Program-made: the position numbers and the translations under genes
In this document: positions 9,415 to 19,329 of the stretch, in pieces
Position numbering within the stretch: the stretch's first letter is position 1
How the letters are laid out: every line of letters starts with the position of its first letter
Notes under the pieces: generated by a model
The model's database searches: none
What the model was told of the DNA's origin: nothing
The model's input: only the letters and a program-made list of their open reading frames with translations
Origin: Saprospiraceae bacterium
GTDB lineage: Bacteria; Bacteroidota; Bacteroidia; Chitinophagales; Saprospiraceae
DNA: 64,000 nucleotides
Direction of reading: 5' to 3'
Assembly: GCA_021298575.1 (NCBI GenBank)
Contig: JAJTFM010000012.1
Span: forward strand, 1-64,000

Positions 9415-10560
9415 TTAATCAACATAGAACCACTGGATACCGAAAAACCCGTTTTGGGTTGAAACAGTCAGTTCTTCGCCTTCACCATACTCCTCGTACT
9501 GATCGGATGAAACAAAAATTTCCTCTTTTTCTGTACGGGGCCCCCAGGGTGAAAGTTCGAGGTAATACGAGGTGGTTTTTCCGCTACTGATACGTTTCCC
9601 TGTCACAATAGCCCGGTACTCCACCGGTGCTGACCGGTCTAGGGCTGCATTCAGGGCAGTGACCGTACCATAGCTGTATGCCAGAAAAAAAGCTGCGATG
9701 ACAGCGGCTTCCACATAATGGACGGGTTTGCTGAACCGGAATCCGGACCTGCCGGAGAAAACGACGATCAGCAGTACACCCAATACTGGCAATGCTACAC
9801 GCCAGGCGCTGCCATATTCGATCAGCTCGTAGTCAAGAATCGAGCGCAGGCATATGCTCATACAGGGGAAAAGCAGCGCGAAAAACACGTGAGGAAGAAC
9901 ACTGTATTTTCTTTCGTTATAGCGAATCAGGCCGCCCGACCATTTTACTGCCGCCACGACTGCCAGCGGAGTGAGTATGACCCCTGTCAGTGCCAATACT
10001 TGCATAACCAGGATAGCGGTGACATTCAGTACCCGGACCACCTTTACGGCTTTTCCGAGTCTGGTTTCCCGTTCTTCCTGCGACCATCCCGAACTGAAAC
10101 TGATAATATCGTCGTCTTCCTGTGAGGCATTTTCCAGGTCCAGATCCGGGTAGCGATCAGCCAGCCACTGAACAATCTCGTGACTGTCGGCGTAGGACAG
10201 ACTGATTTTTATTTTTTTCCTGTTTCGATTTACAGGTTTGATGGTGATATAGCGGTCATCAACGGTGAAGCCCAGAATTTCATTGAACAGCAGTTCCCGG
10301 CGAAAGATGACACTGACTGCATATACCCTGTCTTCGTCAATGACAAAACGGCCGTTGAACACATCTATAATACCAGCCACACCCGTCAGTACCAGTACTG
10401 CTGCCATCGGTCCGAAGAGCCAGTATGTTTCTGCGAGAAACGGGTCGAGGGGGCCGGGCAGGAGCGGCTGAATGAGCATCCAGCCGAACAGGGCTATCAG
10501 CAGTGGTGCACCCACGAGGATGATGGCGGCGTAAGGGCGCGAGATCCGATAAGTTTTCAT
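9415..10560 (-). CDS. Multi-TM membrane protein with bacterial PH-like segment
   Basis: 381 aa from ATG 10560; hydrophobic N-terminal pair, then FNGRFVIDEDRVYAVSVIFRRELLFNEILGFTVDDRYITIKP (PH-like), then more TM segments. 1 nt from the stop of the upstream cyclase gene. Confidence 0.6.
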   Translation of the reverse strand: MKTYRISRPYAAIILVGAPLLIALFGWMLIQPLLPGPLDPFLAETYWLFGPMAAVLVLTGVAGIIDVFNGRFVIDEDRVYAVSVIFRRELLFNEILGFTVDDRYITIKPVNRNRKKIKISLSYADSHEIVQWLADRYPDLDLENASQEDDDIISFSSGWSQEERETRLGKAVKVVRVLNVTAILVMQVLALTGVILTPLAVVAAVKWSGGLIRYNERKYSVLPHVFFALLFPCMSICLRSILDYELIEYGSAWRVALPVLGVLLIVVFSGRSGFRFSKPVHYVEAAVIAAFFLAYSYGTVTALNAALDRSAPVEYRAIVTGKRISSGKTTSYYLELSPWGPRTEKEEIFVSSDQYEEYGEGEELTVSTQNGFFGIQWFYVD

Positions 10561-10561
10561 G

Positions 10562-12937
10562 CTATTTATCCCTGTTGAATACAAAAAACATCTCCACGTC
10601 ACCTTTATTATGCACAGAGAATGACCCCCTGTTTTCCACGCGGTACAGGTGACTGACAGCCCCGGCAGTGGTGGCCGAAATATTCACTTTGCCATGTTCG
10701 CCGTGCTCTTCCAGTCGGGCGGCAAGATTGACGGCATCTCCCCAGATATCATAGGCGAATTTATTTTTGCCTATGACACCGGCAACCACCTGTCCTGTAT
10801 GAATACCGATACGCATTTGCCGGAGCAGTGCGTTGGGGTTTTGGCGATTTCTGTTTTCGAGCCAGTCAATCATTTCAAAAGCGGCCCTAACGGCATCCGT
10901 CGGGTGCGTATCGTTGACAACGGGCAGTCCGCCCGCGCACATGTACGCGTCGCCGATTGTTTTTATCTTTTCGAGCCTGTGGCGCTCGCAAATTTCATCG
11001 AAAGCGAGAAAACACTCATTCAGTTCGTCAATAATCTGGCCGGGAGTCAGTTGCGTGGAGAGCCGGGTGAAATTGATAAAGTCGGTGAACAGCACAGTAA
11101 CCGACTGGTACAGTTTGGGGCGTGCCTGTCCGTTTTCCTTGAGTTCCCGGGCTATTTCTTCGGGCAGGATATTGAGCAGCAGGCCTTCGCTTTTGTGCCT
11201 TTCCTCTTCGATTTCCCTGTTTTGTTCCTGAATCTGCCGGTTCTGGTTTTTCAATCGCTGACCTGTTTGTCTTGACAGCCACCAGCCGACGAGCAGGAGT
11301 GCGACGATGATAGCGCCGAGGGCGCCCAGCCCGGTTACGAAAGCCCGGAAGCTGGCATCTTTTTGGCGCTGATATTCCTGTTCCTGCTGTACACGGTAGA
11401 GTTCCTGTGCCCGGCGCGTGCTGTCGGCCATATTTTGAGCGCGCTCTATGGTTTCCTTTTGTCTGAGTTCAGCGATCAGGCGTGTTTGCTTTTCGGCAGC
11501 CAGCTGCTGGGCAGCCAGCTTTGACTCCTGTCTGGAGCGCAGCACTTCCAGACTTTGTTGCCGGAGCTTGGCCTGGTCGGCATCTTTTTGTGCGGCCAGC
11601 AGTTGCAGCTGATTTTCCTTTTCGCGGGTTTCGAGTTCCAGATTTTTATTGAGCAGCGACAGTTTTTCACTTTCGAACTGTAGTTGCGACAACTCCAGAT
11701 CCTTGAAATTTTGCCGGGCAATCAGAAATTTGATTTGTCCTTCGGCTTCGGAGAGCAGGGCTCGCTGCTGGCTGAGCTGCATTTCGCGGGCCCGTTCTTC
11801 CGTCCTGACCGCATCGAGAATATTCAGGTATTCTTTGTAGTTATTAAAAGCCTTTTCAAACTCGTACAATTCGTGGTAGAGATCGGCAGCCGTTCGGTAA
11901 GCTTCTGCGAGCACGCGTTGCTGGCGGGTATCCTGTGCATATCTGACCGCCAGATCATTGTGTGACAAGGCGTTGTAAAAATCACCATTACTGAAATAGA
12001 CCGTCGCGAGCAGGTGTTCCAGGTTTGCCATGGCAGCGAAGTCCTTCCGGCTCACCAGAATATCCCTCGCTTTCAGCAGATATTCGATACCTTCCCTGGT
12101 TTGTCCGGTGTTGTGCAGTGCGATACCGATATTGGCGAACAGAATTTCGTTATAGTCGCAATCAATAAATTTACACTGTAGTTCTGCTTTTCTGAAGTAT
12201 TCGAGCGCGGTTTCATAGTCGCGCAGCGTGGCATACTGCCGGCCCAGGTTGTTATAAAGCAGCGATTGTTCGATAGTTGTGCCCGATCGCTCAATGATAT
12301 CCTTGATACGCAGGTAGAAGTACAGACTTTTACCCGAGTTTCCGCTCTGGTCGTAGGCCGCTGCCTGTTTCTGATAAATTCTGGTCTGACAGGGAAGATT
12401 GTAAGATTCCCGGCATGCAGCAATCAGTTGCTGGTAAATACTGTCGGCGCTGTCGAACTGCAGATTATTCAGGCTGGCGTCGGCGGCCTTTTCCAGTATT
12501 TCGGGGTTATCTGGGGTTGATTTAAGTACCTGATCGTAGTATCTTCTTGCCGATCCGTACATTTTTTCCCGAAAGAAAAGATCACCGAGCGCCATTTGCA
12601 CTGTAGTGAGAGTTTCCTTGTTACCCTTTGTTTCCAGTTTGGCTTCTGCTTCCAGGTAATACTGGAGCGCTTCGGACGTTCTGCCTTGCCGGGCGAACAG
12701 CTCGGCAAGGCGGATACAGGCGCGGATGACACCTCCGTCGTACCGGACGCTGCGTGCCATGGAAAGGCTCCTTCCGGCGAGTTGTTCAATTTCTGAATCG
12801 CTGGCGGAGGCAGCGGCTCGTCGGAGCAGCGTTTCCACCTCTTCGGTTGTGCGTTCGATTTCCTCCTGTTCCTGAGCCAGGCAGGGGGTTAGGGCCGACA
12901 GCATTGCGGCGAAGACGATCAGGCGGGATATTTTCAC
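10562..12937 (-). CDS. TPR / coiled-coil / TM / class III adenylate cyclase (GTG start)
   Basis: N-terminal TPRs; TM VTGLGALGAIIVALLLVGWWL; ILPEEIARELKENG; catalytic FTDFINFTRLS, EKIKTIGDAYMCAGG, FAYDIWGDAVNLAARLE. Confidence 0.92.
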   Translation of the reverse strand: MKISRLIVFAAMLSALTPCLAQEQEEIERTTEEVETLLRRAAASASDSEIEQLAGRSLSMARSVRYDGGVIRACIRLAELFARQGRTSEALQYYLEAEAKLETKGNKETLTTVQMALGDLFFREKMYGSARRYYDQVLKSTPDNPEILEKAADASLNNLQFDSADSIYQQLIAACRESYNLPCQTRIYQKQAAAYDQSGNSGKSLYFYLRIKDIIERSGTTIEQSLLYNNLGRQYATLRDYETALEYFRKAELQCKFIDCDYNEILFANIGIALHNTGQTREGIEYLLKARDILVSRKDFAAMANLEHLLATVYFSNGDFYNALSHNDLAVRYAQDTRQQRVLAEAYRTAADLYHELYEFEKAFNNYKEYLNILDAVRTEERAREMQLSQQRALLSEAEGQIKFLIARQNFKDLELSQLQFESEKLSLLNKNLELETREKENQLQLLAAQKDADQAKLRQQSLEVLRSRQESKLAAQQLAAEKQTRLIAELRQKETIERAQNMADSTRRAQELYRVQQEQEYQRQKDASFRAFVTGLGALGAIIVALLLVGWWLSRQTGQRLKNQNRQIQEQNREIEEERHKSEGLLLNILPEEIARELKENGQARPKLYQSVTVLFTDFINFTRLSTQLTPGQIIDELNECFLAFDEICERHRLEKIKTIGDAYMCAGGLPVVNDTHPTDAVRAAFEMIDWLENRNRQNPNALLRQMRIGIHTGQVVAGVIGKNKFAYDIWGDAVNLAARLEEHGEHGKVNISATTAGAVSHLYRVENRGSFSVHNKGDVEMFFVFNRDK

Positions 12938-12983
12938 ATCAGGCGCTTATAATTGGGGTCAAAGAAACGAAAAAAGGCATTTA

Positions 12984-15300
12984 TTATGCAAGATCCATTT
13001 CAATCTGTCGGCGGTTGAGGTCAACACTGACCACCCTGACATTTACCCGGTCTCCCATCCTGATTTGTTTTTTGTAGCGTCGTCCGGTAGCGCTCAGGTT
13101 TCCGGGGTCTATGGTGTATGTATCTTCGAGATACCGGAATTCCACCAGGCCCTCGGACCTTGAGTCGGGGAGTTCGACAAAGAAACCCCTGTCAATGATT
13201 CCGCTCACGATACCTTCGAACACATCGCCGACATGTTTTTTCAGGAATTCTGCCTGTTTGTATTTGATACTTTCCCGTTCTGCATCGGCTGCCTTTTTTT
13301 CCTGGCTACTGATGTGTTTGCACTGTTCTTCGAGTTTCGCCTTATCCACGCGGTAAGTACGCCCGTCGAGATTTTGTTCGAGGATCCGGTGGGCCAGAAC
13401 ATCGGAGTAACGGCGGATGGGAGAGGTGAAGTGGGAGTAGTGCGTGAAACCAAGGCCGTAGTGCCCAATATTGTCGGATGAGTAGACCGCCTTGGCCATG
13501 GTTCTGATTGCCAGTGGTTCGAGGATTTTGAGGCGATCGTCTTTCCGTGCCGCCACCATCAGATTATTAAAGGATTCGGCGATCTGTTTTGGTGTATCCA
13601 CCTTCATGGCGTGCCCCATTTCGGCAGCGAACCGTGCGAATTCGGTTATTTTGCTCATATCGGGGAGGTCGTGCACGCGGAAGATGAAAGGTATTTCCCT
13701 GCCCTCCTGATTTTGAGGTGATTCAGTGTCGCCTTTTTTGGGTTTGAGGGGCGGGTGCATATACAGGGCTACTTCTTTGTTTGCCAGCAACATGAAATCC
13801 TCGATAAGGAGGTGAGCATCCTTGCGTTCCTTCACATAAGCCTCTACGGGTACGCCGTCTTCATCGAGGCGGAAGCGGACCTCATCGGTTTCGAAGCCGA
13901 TTGCACCGTTCTTTTCCCGTTCCTTCCTCATTTTTCCGGCTATTCTGTGCAGATCGAAGAGCGCCTTTTCCAGTTCGCCGAAGAGCGGGTGCTTTTTCAG
14001 TTCGGGTGCCGGTTTTTTATCCAGCACGGTTTGAGCTTCCTCGTATGAAAATCACTGTTTTTCCGAACCAGCGTTTAACCAGTTTATCACTGGAATCGAA
14101 TTCGAATACTGCCGAGAAAGTGAGACGATCCTGTTCCGGGACCAGTGAGCACAGGTTATTGGAGAGTTTTTCGGGCAGCATGGGATTACACCGGTCTACG
14201 AGATAGACCGAGGTGCTTCTGGCGAATGCCTCCTTGTCCATCGGGGATCCGGGTTTCAGGTAGTGTGTTACATCTGCGATGTGTACACCTACCTCCAGAT
14301 TTCCGTTTTCGAGTTTACGTACACTGAGTGCGTCGTCGAAGTCTTTGGCGTCTTCCGGGTCAATAGTAAAGGTGAGGATATCGCGAAAATCGCGTCTCAT
14401 TTCAATTTCCTGAGGAGAAATGGTATCGGGGATACGAGCGGCTTCGGCTTCAGCTTCTTCGGTATGCTGAAGCGGGAACCCGTAGTTGATGAGAATCTTC
14501 TTCATTTCGAAGTCGTTCCCCCCTATTGTTCCGAGTACCTGTGTTACTTTTCCGATGGGCACCCTTCCTTTTCCTTCCTGCCAGTCAGTGATGGCCACGA
14601 CCACCTTGTCACCATCGGCAGCTTTACCGCAGGCTTCGAGGGGTACATATATATCTGTCTGGATATTCGGGTTATCGGGCAGGAACATGGCGTACTTCCT
14701 GCTGAATTTGATGGTACCCAGGAAAATCTCATTAGCGCGTTTGAGAACCAGAAGAATCTCTCCTTCCGGTTTTCGGGCGGGCATACCGCGTCTGCGGGCG
14801 GGCGGAGGCGGGAACAACAGTACCTGTACCGTATCACCGTTCATTGCACCGTTTGTATGTTTTTGAGGCACATAAACGTCGGAATCCATCTGGTCGGATA
14901 TGATGTAGGCAGCACCGGTGCGGGTCATATCCACCCTGCCTTCAATCACCTTTCTGTTTTTTGACTGGCTGACTGGCTGTTTTTCGCGGACAGGTATTTC
15001 GGGCCGGATTCTTTCCTCCCTGATAGCGGGAGATTTAACAGGTTCATCATCCTCTTCGGAGACAAATTTGTCGATTGCTATACCGTATCTGTTGAGGGAG
15101 TATTCGGTGACGGAGCCCAGTTTGGCCAGTTGTTGCAGGGCATATTCTGCAGCGTCCCTGTTATTTTCGACATGCAGTTCATGGATGATTTGCTGCGGCG
15201 CGTATTGTTTTTTGGGTCGTTGCAGCAGGAATCGGAGAATTTCAATTTGTAATTCCCGGGCGGTCAGCTTTTTGCCGCCGTGTTTTTTCTTTTTAGACAT
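12984..15300 (-). pseudogene. rnr: Ribonuclease R, interrupted by a frameshift/deletion (two ORFs: 14017..15300 and 12984..14027)
   Basis: First ORF has RNB motifs (DPEDAKDFDDALSV...VHIADVTHYL...LPEKLSNNLCSLVPEQDRL) and ends ...WFGKTVIFIRGSSNRAG*. The second frame continues YEEAQTVLDKKPAPELKKH...FTHYSHFTSPIRRYSDV...S1 domain (VGDVFEGIVSGIIDRGFFVELPD). Confidence 0.85.
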
Positions 15301-15450
15301 TTCCGTGTGGATTAGCGTTTTTCAACGCAATTTACGAGATATTTTTGAAATAAGGGAGTTTTTACATCCCTGATGACCTTGTTGTATATATCAACACTGA
15401 TAATCACTTCAACTGAAACATATTTTATATGGTAAAGGTTCCAAAAAGAA

Positions 15451-15484
15451 ACCCGCATACGTTCCGACGGGATCGTATGCGGGT
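15451..15484 (-). terminator. Rho-independent terminator of the subtilase gene
   Basis: acccgcatacg ... cgtatgcgggt 11-bp stem, followed on the minus strand by tttcttttt. Confidence 0.75.
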
Positions 15485-15507
15485 CTGTTTTCCGGTGTCA
15501 GTGCGTT

Positions 15508-17217
15508 TTACGCTCTTGGCTGACGGGCCAGATTTGTTTTGATTTTACCGGCACCTGCTTCACGCCAGATAGCCTTGGAAGAGGCTTTGGCGGCTTTGGT
15601 TTTTTCAGCGAGTTCCACAGCGTTAGGGGCACTGATGGTACCTCCGGAAACACAGAGCTCGGTGAATGCAACCTTTTCAGTTGTGCCGGGCTTGTTTACT
15701 TCACCGGTTTGCTTGTTTACCGATTTTTCCAGGATGCTTTTCACCTGTACGGCGCTGAGTTCGGGGTAGTAAGAGCGGAGGACTGCGGCTACGCCTGCAG
15801 CTGCCGGGCAGGCCATGGAAGTGCCGCTGGCATTGCCGTAGCCACCGTCGGGCACTGTGGAGTAGAGCTGAACACCCGGAGAGAAGAGGTCAACATTTTT
15901 CTTACCGTAGTTACTGAAGCGGGCTACGCGGCCTTCGCCGGTGCGGTAGTGCAGGGCACCGATTTCCATCCAGGTAGGTACGGATTTCTCTTTTTTGAAG
16001 AGGCCTCTTTTAACGGCCTTGTTATAACCGTCGTTGGGGAAATTGGTATCAGTGTCGTTGTTGGAGGCATCGTTACCGGCTGCGTGAACGAGGAGCACAT
16101 CATGTTCTGCGGCATAGCGCATGGCAGCGTCCACGTAGTCTTGTTGTGGGCTGTAGCCTTTACCGAAAGACATATTGATGATACTGGCACCGTTATCAAC
16201 AGCGTAGTAGATGGCGTTGGCAACGTCTTTGTCGCGTTCATCGCCATCGGGTACACAGCGAACCGTCATGATTTTTACATTGTCGGCCACACCGCGGATA
16301 CCTGCTGCATTATTGCGGTTGGCGGCGATGATGCCGGCCACGTGCGTTCCGTGGAATGCATCCGGGCCTTCGTAATCGTTATTACCGTAGAAGCGGTTGC
16401 TTGTGTCATACGGGTCGTCGCCGACGATATCACGCGGGTTGAAGTTTGGATTCAGTTGGTACTCGAGCTGGTTGTAAACCTGTTCCGACATTTGTTTTTT
16501 GGCATCTTCAAGGTCTTTTCTGGATGCCATACCCTGTCCCATCATACGCTTTACCATTTCAACGGAGGCCTGAAGTTCGGCGTTACCGCTGACATTGACA
16601 GTTCCGAGTTCATCCTGAGTGAACTCCGTTTTTCCGAGTGCTTTTTCCACGGCATCGAAAGCGCTTTCGATAGGCTTCAGCTGCTCTGTTACCTTTTCCA
16701 TCTGGCGCTGGGCGCCGGCTCTCTGGTCTTCGAAGGCCTCTTTCACGCCGAGATAGTATTCGTATTCCTTTTTGTCGGCACCGGACAGTGAGTTGGCATC
16801 CACGCTGGCGAATTTTTTACCGAGGCGAACATATTCGCGGGTGAGTTCCAGCGATTCGTGGTTGATGTTGCGGCCATCTTTACCACCGAGGAAATTCCAC
16901 CCGTGGATATCGTCAATATAGCCGTTGTTATCATCATCTTTTCCGTTGCCCGGAATTTCGTTGGGGTTTGTCCACATAACGTCCTTGAGATCTTCATGAT
17001 CCACTTCCACACCGGAATCGAGAACTGCTACGATGACTGTTTGTCCCTTTTTACCTTTTTGCTTGAGGCGCTGAAGCGCATCATCTCCACCGGTACCGTT
17101 TACGTTATCCTTTGATTGTTCGAGATTGAACCAATGCTCGGGCGCCTTCGACTGGGCAGTTGCCTGAACCACGGGCAGGCAAAGCGCTGCAACGGCGACA
17201 AGATTTTTAATGTTCAT
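15508..17217 (-). CDS. Secreted S8 (subtilisin-like) peptidase
   Basis: Signal peptide MNIKNLVAVAALCLPVVQATAQ; triad motifs VAVLDSGVEVDHEDL, HGTHVAGI, GTSMACPAAAGVAA. Confidence 0.93.
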   Translation of the reverse strand: MNIKNLVAVAALCLPVVQATAQSKAPEHWFNLEQSKDNVNGTGGDDALQRLKQKGKKGQTVIVAVLDSGVEVDHEDLKDVMWTNPNEIPGNGKDDDNNGYIDDIHGWNFLGGKDGRNINHESLELTREYVRLGKKFASVDANSLSGADKKEYEYYLGVKEAFEDQRAGAQRQMEKVTEQLKPIESAFDAVEKALGKTEFTQDELGTVNVSGNAELQASVEMVKRMMGQGMASRKDLEDAKKQMSEQVYNQLEYQLNPNFNPRDIVGDDPYDTSNRFYGNNDYEGPDAFHGTHVAGIIAANRNNAAGIRGVADNVKIMTVRCVPDGDERDKDVANAIYYAVDNGASIINMSFGKGYSPQQDYVDAAMRYAAEHDVLLVHAAGNDASNNDTDTNFPNDGYNKAVKRGLFKKEKSVPTWMEIGALHYRTGEGRVARFSNYGKKNVDLFSPGVQLYSTVPDGGYGNASGTSMACPAAAGVAAVLRSYYPELSAVQVKSILEKSVNKQTGEVNKPGTTEKVAFTELCVSGGTISAPNAVELAEKTKAAKASSKAIWREAGAGKIKTNLARQPRA

Positions 17218-17387
17218 GTTTTGGTTGTGATGTTTGTGCTGTAAATATGATTCGTGCAGCCGGACTGGACTGCATCGGAGAAAACGATAATTTCCGTTCA
17301 AAATTACGTCAAAGTACCTGTTTCAGCCACTTTGAATAGACAAAACGCGAATAATCGGGTCTGTCTGTACCATTCAAGAGTTAAATA

Positions 17388-18197
17388 TTACCAGTTTTTA
17401 ACGACGATACCGTTATTTTCAAAAAAGTGTACAGACATATCGTTACCATCGAAAACAGCATATGAATTATGCCAAAGCCATTCACCAAGATTGATGTAGC
17501 GGCTTTTTCCGTTTTCCAGCAGCCAGTCAACTGGCAGGTGGCGGTGTCCGAAGATAAAGTAATCTGGTTCTGTTCCCTGTGATATTTTCCGGTTGCAGTA
17601 CTGAAGCAACCATTCCTGAGGTTCACCCAGCCAGTTTCGTTCTTCAGGTGGAGTGGCCTCTCTGCTTTTCTTTGAGAAAAAAAATGCCAGTTTTGCCCCG
17701 ATATCGGGGTGTAGCCATCCGAACAGCCAGCGGCTGATCGGGTGAGTAAACACTTTCTTCATGCGTTTGTAGCCGTAGTCGCCGGGACCGAGACCATCGC
17801 CGTGGCCCATGAAGAAAGATTTGCCGTTCAGGTTAACCACGACGGGGTTGTAGTGGACAGGAATTCCGAGTTCTTCTTCGAAGTAGCCGAACATCCACTG
17901 GTCATGGTTTCCAGTGAAAACTTCAATCCGGATACCGCGGTCGCGCAGTTCTGCGAGTTTTCCGAGTATCCTTGTGTAACCTTTCGGCACAACAGATTTG
18001 TATTCGAACCAGAATTCGAAAATATCCCCCACCAGATAAATGGCCGCGGCATCAGCAGAAACCATATTTAGCCACTTTACAATCAGCTTTTCACGTTCGC
18101 GGCTCGGAAGTCGCGCATCGGCGCCGAGATGAAAATCGGAAGCAAAGTAGATTCGGCGTATTTCGCCGGCTGGATCAGACTTGTTCTGTTCTGGCAC
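17388..18197 (-). CDS. lpxH: UDP-2,3-diacylglucosamine diphosphatase family (LpxH-like)
   Basis: Metallophosphatase motifs YFASDFHLGAD, YLVGDIFEFWFEY, FTGNHDQW, FMGHGDGLGPGDYGYK, FGHRHLP; GTG start. Confidence 0.85.
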   Translation of the reverse strand: MPEQNKSDPAGEIRRIYFASDFHLGADARLPSREREKLIVKWLNMVSADAAAIYLVGDIFEFWFEYKSVVPKGYTRILGKLAELRDRGIRIEVFTGNHDQWMFGYFEEELGIPVHYNPVVVNLNGKSFFMGHGDGLGPGDYGYKRMKKVFTHPISRWLFGWLHPDIGAKLAFFFSKKSREATPPEERNWLGEPQEWLLQYCNRKISQGTEPDYFIFGHRHLPVDWLLENGKSRYINLGEWLWHNSYAVFDGNDMSVHFFENNGIVVKNW

Positions 18198-18339
18198 TAT
18201 ATGCTGGTTTGTTGTGAATACCGGATACGTGTTTTCGCAACCGGGGTGAAGTCAGCCGACTCACGGCGGCAAAAATAGCGACGATATGTATGATTCGGAT
18301 TGGTTATTTTTGCCCGACACACAACCAACCTCATACATT

Positions 18340-19329
18340 ATGATTGTTGTAACAGGAGCTGCCGGGTTTATTGGATCCTGCATGGTAAAAAGGCTTAATG
18401 AGGCCGGATATACAGATTTGCTGGTGGTGGACGACTTTCTTCGTCACGACAAAAAACGCAATCTCGAAGGTAAAGAGTACCGGGGTACGGTTCATCGCAT
18501 TCAGTTCATGCGGTGGCTGGAGCGCAATCACCTGGATGTGGATGCCATCCTGCACCTTGGTGCGCGTACCGACACGACCGAAATGCGTACGGATATTTTT
18601 GACGAACTCAATCTGGAGTATTCCCGTGCGCTCTGGATGCTTTGCTCGGGTTTCAATATCCCCTTGTATTACGCGAGCAGTGCTGCAACTTACGGCTTGG
18701 GAGAACTCGGTTTTTCTGACGATCACACCCTGATTCCTTTTTTAAAACCGCTTAACCCATACGGTCAGAGCAAGCAGGATTTTGACGTCTGGGCACTGGA
18801 TATGGCTGGAGAAAAGGGACGGGGAGCAGGACAACCACCCGTCTGGGCGGGTTTCAAGTTCTTTAATGTGTATGGTCCCAACGAATATCACAAGGGAAGA
18901 ATGGCCTCGGTTGTGATGCATACTGCCAGAAAAATCAAGGCTACGGGATCCATGCAGTTGTTTCGGTCGCACCGCCCCGACTACAAGGACGGGGAGCAGA
19001 GCCGCGACTTCATTTATGTGAAGGATGTGACCGACGTATTGCTTTATTTTCTGGAAAACAAGCCTGCCAGCGGCATTTACAATCTGGGTACGGGCAAGGC
19101 GCGTTCATTTCTTGACCTGGCCAATGCCACCTTCCACGCGCTGGGGCTTGAGCCCGACATCTCGTTTGTAGATACTCCGGAGGATATCAGAGACACCTAC
19201 CAGTATTTCACTCAGGCGGAGATGGACAAAATCAGAGCGGCTGGCTACCAGGAGCCTTTCCATGGCCTGGAAGCCGGTATAGAGGACTACGTACAGCGGT
19301 ATCTGGCCCATGACGAAGCCATCTACTGA
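18340..19329 (+). CDS. hldD: ADP-L-glycero-D-manno-heptose 6-epimerase
   Basis: MIVVTGAAGFIGSCMVKRLNEAGYTDLLVVDDF, YASSAATYG, NPYGQSKQDFD, FKFFNVYGPNEYHKGRMASV. Confidence 0.92.
   Translation: MIVVTGAAGFIGSCMVKRLNEAGYTDLLVVDDFLRHDKKRNLEGKEYRGTVHRIQFMRWLERNHLDVDAILHLGARTDTTEMRTDIFDELNLEYSRALWMLCSGFNIPLYYASSAATYGLGELGFSDDHTLIPFLKPLNPYGQSKQDFDVWALDMAGEKGRGAGQPPVWAGFKFFNVYGPNEYHKGRMASVVMHTARKIKATGSMQLFRSHRPDYKDGEQSRDFIYVKDVTDVLLYFLENKPASGIYNLGTGKARSFLDLANATFHALGLEPDISFVDTPEDIRDTYQYFTQAEMDKIRAAGYQEPFHGLEAGIEDYVQRYLAHDEAIY

Noticed and set aside
12984-15300. Programmed ribosomal frameshifting in rnr
   Set aside because: No slippery heptamer at the junction, and residues normally present between VI and YEEAQ are missing, so a deletion explains it better.
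15709-16791. 360-aa plus-strand ORF antisense to the subtilase
   Set aside because: Shadow ORF of a conserved subtilisin gene with a complete catalytic triad on the other strand.
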